Source: Desulfonatronovibrio sp.
GTDB lineage: Bacteria; Desulfobacterota; Desulfovibrionia; Desulfovibrionales; Desulfonatronovibrionaceae
Length of the DNA: 10,304 nt
Assembly (NCBI GenBank): GCA_003558575.1
Contig: PWPY01000359.1
Span: 1 to 10,304 of the forward strand
Direction: 5' to 3'
Under the pieces are notes generated by a model. It did not search any database, had not been told where the DNA came from, and saw only the letters and a program-made list of their open reading frames with translations. A program made the translations under genes and the position numbers. This document shows positions 6,180 to 10,304 of this stretch, in pieces (the first letter of the stretch is position 1; each line of letters begins with the position of its first letter).

Positions 6180-7382
6180 ATGCATAAACCCCTTGCCGAA
6201 CAGATACGTCCAGGAAGCATTGAAGAATTTGTAGGACAGGATCACCTTAAGACCAGGATCAAGGCTATGGTTCTGGGGAAAAGACTTCAAAGCACTCTGT
6301 TCTTTGGCCCTCCTGGATGCGGAAAATCTACCCTGGCCATGATCATTGCCAGGGGACAGGATAAAAAGTTTGTCAGGCTCAGTGCGCCTGAGGTTGGTCT
6401 GAGCGAGCTCAGGAAAAAGATTTTAGATACGGATATCCTTATCTTAGATGAACTTCACCGGTTCTCCAAAGCACAGCAGGATTTTTTCCTTCCTTTGCTT
6501 GAGACCGGCGAGATAGTCCTTCTGGGAACCACTACTGAAAACCCCTCCTTCAGCGTAACCCGCCAGCTTTTATCAAGGATGAATGTAATCAGGCTCAGAG
6601 CTCTGAGTCAGTCAGAGCTGATGGAAATAGCCCAAAGGGCACAGGCTGATTTTGAAACAGTCATTCCTGAAAAAAGTTTGGAAATGTTAGCCTCACTGGC
6701 TGGTGGAGATGCCAGGACATTTCTCAACCTTCTGGAGTACGTGCGCGATCTTGATCCCGACAATATGGAACCGGACAAGTTGAAAATGGCTCTGCCTGAC
6801 GCAGTAATCCGTGGAGACCGGGGAGGAGATTCCCATTATGAACTGGCATCGGCACTGATTAAATCCATCAGAGGCAGTGATCCTGATGCTGCTCTTTATT
6901 ATCTTGCCTGTCTGCTTGAGTCAGGCGAGGATCCCAAATTCGTCTGTCGAAGGCTCATCCTTTCCGCCTCAGAGGACATTGGCCTTGCAGAACCCATGGC
7001 TCTGCCTATGGCGGTATCCTGTCAGCATGCAGTGGAGTTTGTGGGCATGCCTGAAGGGTTTATTCCCTTATCTGAAACCGTTGTTTATCTGGCTCTGGCT
7101 CCCAAGTCCAATTCCACATATGCCGCATACCTGACAGCACAGAAAGAAATCCGTTTAAACGGAAGAAAGCCTGTCCCTCTGCACTTGAGAAATCCGTCCA
7201 CCAGTCTGCACAAAGAGTGGGGGTACGGACAGGGCTATAAATATCCTCATGCTTATCCTGAATCATGGATAGCCCAGGATTATTTGCCTGGAGAGCTTAA
7301 AGGGAAAAAGTTTTACCATCCCAAAGGTCAGGGTTATGAACCCCGCCTTCTGGCCTGGCTTAAGAAGAGAAAAAGAATCTAA
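6180..7382 (+). CDS. rarA: Replication-associated recombination AAA+ ATPase RarA (MgsA)
   Basis: Clamp-loader-like AAA+ ATPase acting at stalled or collapsed replication forks. The 400-residue protein starts with the family signature PLAEQIRP...EFVGQDHL (4-23). It has Walker A GPPGCGKST at 43-51, Walker B LILDELH at 87-93, sensor 1 GTTTENPSF at 116-124, LLSRMNVIRL at 130-139 carrying the probable arginine finger, and GGDARTFLNLLE at 175-186 for sensor 2. The C-terminal tetramerisation region includes RRLILSASEDIGLA (257-270) and YKYPHAYP (353-360). It is slightly shorter than the E. coli protein, mostly between the Walker motifs. ATG 6180 lies 32 bases after cimA but lacks a clear Shine-Dalgarno. 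The gene converges on radA with 16 bases between stops. Confidence 0.95.
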   Translation: MHKPLAEQIRPGSIEEFVGQDHLKTRIKAMVLGKRLQSTLFFGPPGCGKSTLAMIIARGQDKKFVRLSAPEVGLSELRKKILDTDILILDELHRFSKAQQDFFLPLLETGEIVLLGTTTENPSFSVTRQLLSRMNVIRLRALSQSELMEIAQRAQADFETVIPEKSLEMLASLAGGDARTFLNLLEYVRDLDPDNMEPDKLKMALPDAVIRGDRGGDSHYELASALIKSIRGSDPDAALYYLACLLESGEDPKFVCRRLILSASEDIGLAEPMALPMAVSCQHAVEFVGMPEGFIPLSETVVYLALAPKSNSTYAAYLTAQKEIRLNGRKPVPLHLRNPSTSLHKEWGYGQGYKYPHAYPESWIAQDYLPGELKGKKFYHPKGQGYEPRLLAWLKKRKRI

Positions 7383-7398
7383 CAGGATATTATCAAAG

Positions 7399-8724
7399 TC
7401 AGCTGAAAAGCATATTCTGCAGGTCCATGATTGTTCCAAGCCCGGTATCCCATGATCCTGATCTGGGGCATATGATGGGCTTATAGCCCAGTTTCTGTGC
7501 CTGTTTCATTCTCAGGTCATGACCAAGCACAGGTCTGATTTGACCGTTTAAATCAACTTCCCCCCAGAAAACAGATCTTTCAGGCAGGCTTATGTTTTGA
7601 AAAGAAGAAAGAGCAGCAGCCACCAGACCCAGGTCCATGCCAGGATCGGTCAGCCTCAGCCCCCCTCCGATTTTGGTGTAGATATCAGACTGGGCCATGT
7701 TTACCCTCAGTTTTTTTTCCATTACAGCCAAAAGCAGATGAAGACGATTCAGGTCAAAACCCAGGGCAGTTCGCCTGGGAATGGCCAGAAAACTGGAGCT
7801 TGCCAGGGCCTGTACCTCCACGGCAAAAGGCTTCTGGCCGTCAACAGCCATGACAACGGCAGATCCGCTGAGTTCGGGATCTCTGGCCTGGAGGAAAAAA
7901 GTGGAAGGGTCTTTGACAATGTTCAAGCCATTACTGCTCATTTCAAACATGACCAGCTCATTGGCCGGGCCAAATCTATTTTTTACTACCCTTAAGATTC
8001 TGAACAGATGTTCTTTGTCTCCTTCAAGGTAGAGAACAGTATCAACCATATGTTCAAGGAGCTTGGGGCCGGCAATTTGTCCGTCTTTGGTAACATGTCC
8101 CACCAGAATGACGCAGGTATCTGTTTCTTTGGCTTTTTGAATAAGGCGAGAGGATACGGTTCTAATTTGGGACGGAGTTCCTGGAATGGAGTCCAGAGCG
8201 TTGCTGCTTATGGTCTGCACTGAATCCACAATAATTAGATCAGACTTGTCTGCAGAGTCAAAAGCCCAGAGGATATCTTCTAAGGAATTGGTGGAAATGG
8301 CCATGGTCCCACTGTCAAGAAGATCAAGTCTGTGGGCTCTGGATCTGATCTGGGAAAGGGATTCTTCACCGCTTACATACAAAGATCCCCGGGCAGTTCT
8401 GGCAATGGCTGAACATAGCTGGAGCAAAAAAGTGGATTTGCCGATTCCTGGCTCTCCGCCGAGAAGAATGACTGAACCGGGAACAATACCTCCTCCAAGA
8501 AGTTCATCAAGCTCGGGCATTTGTGTTGATAGAAATTCAGCCGACTTTGTACGTACTTCTTTAATGTCCTGGGGGATATTTTCCGGATCGGTCTGTGCGG
8601 AAATCTTTTGTTCCAGGTTTCGCTGCTCAAGGCTGTTCCATTCTCCACACTTGGGACACTGGCCCTGCCATCGAGGAGTCTGGGCCCTGCAGAAGGTACA
8701 GACATAAGTGGTCTTAGATTTCAT
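7399..8724 (-). CDS. radA: DNA repair protein RadA (Sms)
   Basis: RecA-related ATPase/helicase that promotes branch migration during recombinational repair. All domains are present in the 441 residues. There is a C4 zinc finger (C9, C12, C23, C26), Walker A GEPGIGKST at 90-98 and Walker B LIIVDSVQT at 163-171. The RadA-specific KNRFG lies at 248-252. A Lon-protease-like C-terminal domain includes GGLRLTDP at 354-361 and WGEVDLNGQIRPV at 387-399. The ATG (8724-8722) comes six bases after the stop of the upstream zinc-ribbon gene, and no Shine-Dalgarno is visible in that gap, which suggests translational coupling. It is the last gene of the leftward block. No obvious hairpin terminator separates it from convergent rarA. 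Confidence 0.97.
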   Translation of the reverse strand: MKSKTTYVCTFCRAQTPRWQGQCPKCGEWNSLEQRNLEQKISAQTDPENIPQDIKEVRTKSAEFLSTQMPELDELLGGGIVPGSVILLGGEPGIGKSTFLLQLCSAIARTARGSLYVSGEESLSQIRSRAHRLDLLDSGTMAISTNSLEDILWAFDSADKSDLIIVDSVQTISSNALDSIPGTPSQIRTVSSRLIQKAKETDTCVILVGHVTKDGQIAGPKLLEHMVDTVLYLEGDKEHLFRILRVVKNRFGPANELVMFEMSSNGLNIVKDPSTFFLQARDPELSGSAVVMAVDGQKPFAVEVQALASSSFLAIPRRTALGFDLNRLHLLLAVMEKKLRVNMAQSDIYTKIGGGLRLTDPGMDLGLVAAALSSFQNISLPERSVFWGEVDLNGQIRPVLGHDLRMKQAQKLGYKPIICPRSGSWDTGLGTIMDLQNMLFS

Positions 8725-8730
8725 GGGAAG

Positions 8731-9543
8731 TTAAACCGGGTCATGGGCCTCAATAACCTCCAGGCCAAACTCCTGAACTTCTTCTGGAGGATTATAAAAT
8801 ACAACCATGAATGGAGTATAGCTGCCTGGTTCAACATGCTTATTGGTGGTGAGAATGCCCAGGCGGGCCTGAAGTGTTGATTCCAGTTCTTCTTCTGAAG
8901 ATACTTGAAGCTGAAAGAGTGATGCTACATTGCCGCAGAGGAAGTCTTTTTCCACTATGGCGTTGCCTGAGGCATCATAAAGTGACGCCTTGAGTTTGAT
9001 CATGGACTTGGGGTGGTCAAAGTTGTTAACAGCCTGTCCTTCAATGACAAACAGCTGTCCGATCTTGTCATTGCTTACAAAATACTGGCGTATATTGTCC
9101 AGAGTGATGTCTTTAACGTCTTCTTCTGTAAATTCCGTCTGTCTGAGTGTGTCTTCGTCTTCCTGGTCCGGGGTTAGAAAAGGAATATTCAAATTATTGC
9201 CCATATTGGGGACTACAAAAACAATAATAAGAGTAAGGGCAACTAAGGCTGAAAGGCCTATGGCGATGGTCCTGATTTTTTTGCGCCGGTCTCCTTTGGG
9301 ATCAGAGGACGGAGCAATATCCACGTTCATGTCATCTGGGTCCCATTGGGGTTCCTCAGGATTTTTCCTGGGAGCAGATTTTTTGTCTCCAAGGGAAAAG
9401 TCATCAAAAAAGTCGTCATCATCACTAAATGTTGAAAGCTTAAAGACATGTTCGCACTTTGTGCAGCGCACCTTAACTTCGTCTTTGAACTTGGATTCAT
9501 CAAAGTTGTATTTGGTACTGCAATTGGGACATTGGACTATCAT
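8731..9543 (-). CDS. Zinc-ribbon, single-membrane-span protein (DUF3426-like)
   Basis: Function unknown. The 270-residue protein opens with an MJ0042-type zinc ribbon, CPNC (5-8) and CTKC (27-30), then a very acidic, low-complexity region (about 40-80). A basic RRKKIR (86-91) precedes one hydrophobic span (about 93-112). The basic residues before the span predict that the zinc ribbon stays in the cytoplasm and the C-terminal half (about 145-268) lies outside the membrane. That half resembles DUF3426: a beta-rich, FxIEGxAVNN-type domain with a VEPGSYTPFMVVF segment near the end. The start follows CGGAG by seven bases. It sits between hpt and radA with gaps of 29 and 6 bases, so it is probably co-transcribed with both. 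A role in sensing or envelope organisation is only a guess. Confidence 0.85.
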   Translation of the reverse strand: MIVQCPNCSTKYNFDESKFKDEVKVRCTKCEHVFKLSTFSDDDDFFDDFSLGDKKSAPRKNPEEPQWDPDDMNVDIAPSSDPKGDRRKKIRTIAIGLSALVALTLIIVFVVPNMGNNLNIPFLTPDQEDEDTLRQTEFTEEDVKDITLDNIRQYFVSNDKIGQLFVIEGQAVNNFDHPKSMIKLKASLYDASGNAIVEKDFLCGNVASLFQLQVSSEEELESTLQARLGILTTNKHVEPGSYTPFMVVFYNPPEEVQEFGLEVIEAHDPV

Positions 9544-9572
9544 GGCAAATCTCCGGTTAAATGTCCGGTGTT

Positions 9573-10094
9573 TTATTCCTCTGGAGTCAGCTCGTAAATG
9601 CCGGACAGATTTCTGTATTTTTCCGCATAATCAAGACCGTAACCCACAATAAACCCCTTTTGCAAGACAAAACCGGCATAGTCTACTTTTACCGGGATTT
9701 CTCTTCTTTCATGTTTGTCAATAAGAGCACATATTTTTATGGAAAGAGGTCCTCTGGCTTCCAGAACACGACTCAAGTAGGATATGGACTTCCCTGTATC
9801 CACAATGTCTTCAACAATTATGACGTGTTTGTCCTTGATGGATAACTCCATGTCTTTGGAAAAATGTACCTTACCGGATGAAAATGTTTGCTGGCCATAA
9901 CTGGACATACGGACAAAATCCATTTCCGGATCCATTGACAGAGATCTGATGAGATCGGCATAAAAAATAAAAGCACCTTTGAGCACGCAAACCGTGATGA
10001 GGGGTTTACCCTGGAAATCACGGGAAATTTCATTTCCCATTTCCCTTATTCTTTTCTGAATGGCTTCTCCGGAAATAATCTCTTTTTTTTTCAT
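9573..10094 (-). CDS. hpt: Hypoxanthine phosphoribosyltransferase
   Basis: Purine salvage enzyme joining hypoxanthine (often also guanine) to PRPP to give IMP or GMP in the cytoplasm. At 173 residues it has the normal bacterial length. Motifs are VLKGA at 37-41, SSYG at 64-67, the PRPP-binding VIIVEDIVDTGKS at 91-103, DYAGF at 138-142 contacting the base, and VGYGLDYAEKYRNL at 150-163. These separate it from xanthine- or adenine-specific relatives. The start (10094-10092) has AGGA seven bases upstream. The start codon is followed by a run of nine A residues on the coding strand (MKKK), a possible site of slippage but common as an A-rich translation enhancer. It lies 59 bases after the upstream GNAT gene and 29 before the zinc-ribbon gene. 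Confidence 0.96.
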   Translation of the reverse strand: MKKKEIISGEAIQKRIREMGNEISRDFQGKPLITVCVLKGAFIFYADLIRSLSMDPEMDFVRMSSYGQQTFSSGKVHFSKDMELSIKDKHVIIVEDIVDTGKSISYLSRVLEARGPLSIKICALIDKHERREIPVKVDYAGFVLQKGFIVGYGLDYAEKYRNLSGIYELTPEE

Positions 10095-10153
10095 AGCAGC
10101 ATCCTGGTTCTAAGGGTTATCAGACTGACTAATAATGATTTTTCAACACGTTG

Positions 10154-10304
10154 CTACATCTCCATGAGCATGGCGATTTCATCACAGTCAGGGAATTTAG
10201 GACAACGCAGGCAGTCAGCCCATACCTTTTGAGGAAGAACATCCTTGGAAATTTCTACAAATCCCAGTTTTTCAAAAAAAGCGACCTGATACGTCAAAGT
10301 AAAA
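10154..10304 (-). CDS. C-terminal part of a GNAT N-acetyltransferase, probably short-type N-acetylglutamate synthase (partial)
   Basis: Only the last 49 residues are in the window; the gene continues past the right edge. The segment begins in the conserved end of the acetyltransferase fold (QVAFFEKLGF, as in A/V-xxFYEKxGF) and finishes with VWADCLRCPKFPDCDEIAM. The CxxCPKFPxCDE tail is, from memory of the family, characteristic of short single-domain ArgA-type enzymes in deltaproteobacteria and some Firmicutes. These make N-acetylglutamate for arginine synthesis without an amino-acid-kinase domain. The three cysteines (CLRCPKFPDC) might bind metal or form a disulfide. The catalytic core is outside the window, so the substrate is inferred from the tail alone. 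It reads toward hpt and probably leads or belongs to the same operon. Confidence 0.75.
   Translation of the reverse strand, partial: FTLTYQVAFFEKLGFVEISKDVLPQKVWADCLRCPKFPDCDEIAMLMEM

Noticed and set aside
8186..8707. Long plus-strand open frame opposite radA
   Set aside because: It is the antisense shadow of intact radA, Ser/Arg/Pro-rich and without known motifs.
8990..9652. Long plus-strand open frame opposite the zinc-ribbon gene
   Set aside because: It has low-complexity Ser-rich composition and no start signal. The minus-strand gene has a clear zinc ribbon, membrane span and ribosome site.
10083..10091. Nine-base homopolymer at the hpt start as a phase-variation switch
   Set aside because: A-rich codons after ATG are common in low- to mid-GC genes and hpt is a housekeeping gene. 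Nothing else suggests switching.

Overview
This window looks like ordinary chromosome from a sulfate-reducing deltaproteobacterium, most likely of the Desulfovibrionales. That placement is an inference from protein style and gene order: fused NnrE/NnrD, then CBS, tsaE, lysC and a Geobacter-type cimA, together with a short GNAT-type N-acetylglutamate synthase ending in a CPKFPxCDE motif. No 16S or other marker gene is present.

Layout. The first ~225 bases hold no convincing gene. They contain a leftward lipoprotein-like reading, an IS-end-like motif and an AT-rich dyad. From 228 to 7382 six genes run rightward: nnrDE (NAD(P)HX repair), a two-CBS-domain protein, tsaE (tRNA t6A synthesis), lysC (aspartate kinase), cimA (citramalate synthase) and rarA (replication-fork AAA+ ATPase). 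From 10304 back to 7399 four genes run leftward: the tail of a short N-acetylglutamate synthase-type GNAT, hpt (purine salvage), a zinc-ribbon/one-TM DUF3426-like protein, and radA. The two blocks meet tail to tail, with 16 bases between rarA and radA.

Function. The rightward block combines housekeeping (cofactor repair, tRNA modification) with amino-acid synthesis. LysC commits aspartate to Lys/Thr/Met, while CimA opens the threonine-independent route to isoleucine. The leftward block combines arginine synthesis, purine salvage and DNA repair, with small gaps that suggest co-transcription.

The main non-genic discovery is between tsaE and lysC. It is a complete 153-bp non-autonomous insertion (2953-3105) with 14-bp terminal inverted repeats (13/14 matching, starting GTAA). 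A perfect 8-bp direct repeat, CAAGAAAA, lies immediately outside both ends. The architecture fits a MITE mobilised by an IS66-type transposase. Its interior carries two inverted, diverged copies of a REP-like palindrome. Two further single copies of the terminal motif lie at 173-186 and across the tsaE start codon (2386-2399). A second point of interest is a strong in-frame Shine-Dalgarno and ATG inside lysC (3904-3921). It sits where the separately translated beta subunit begins in alpha2beta2 aspartate kinases. No CRISPR array, rRNA, tRNA or defence-type gene was found.
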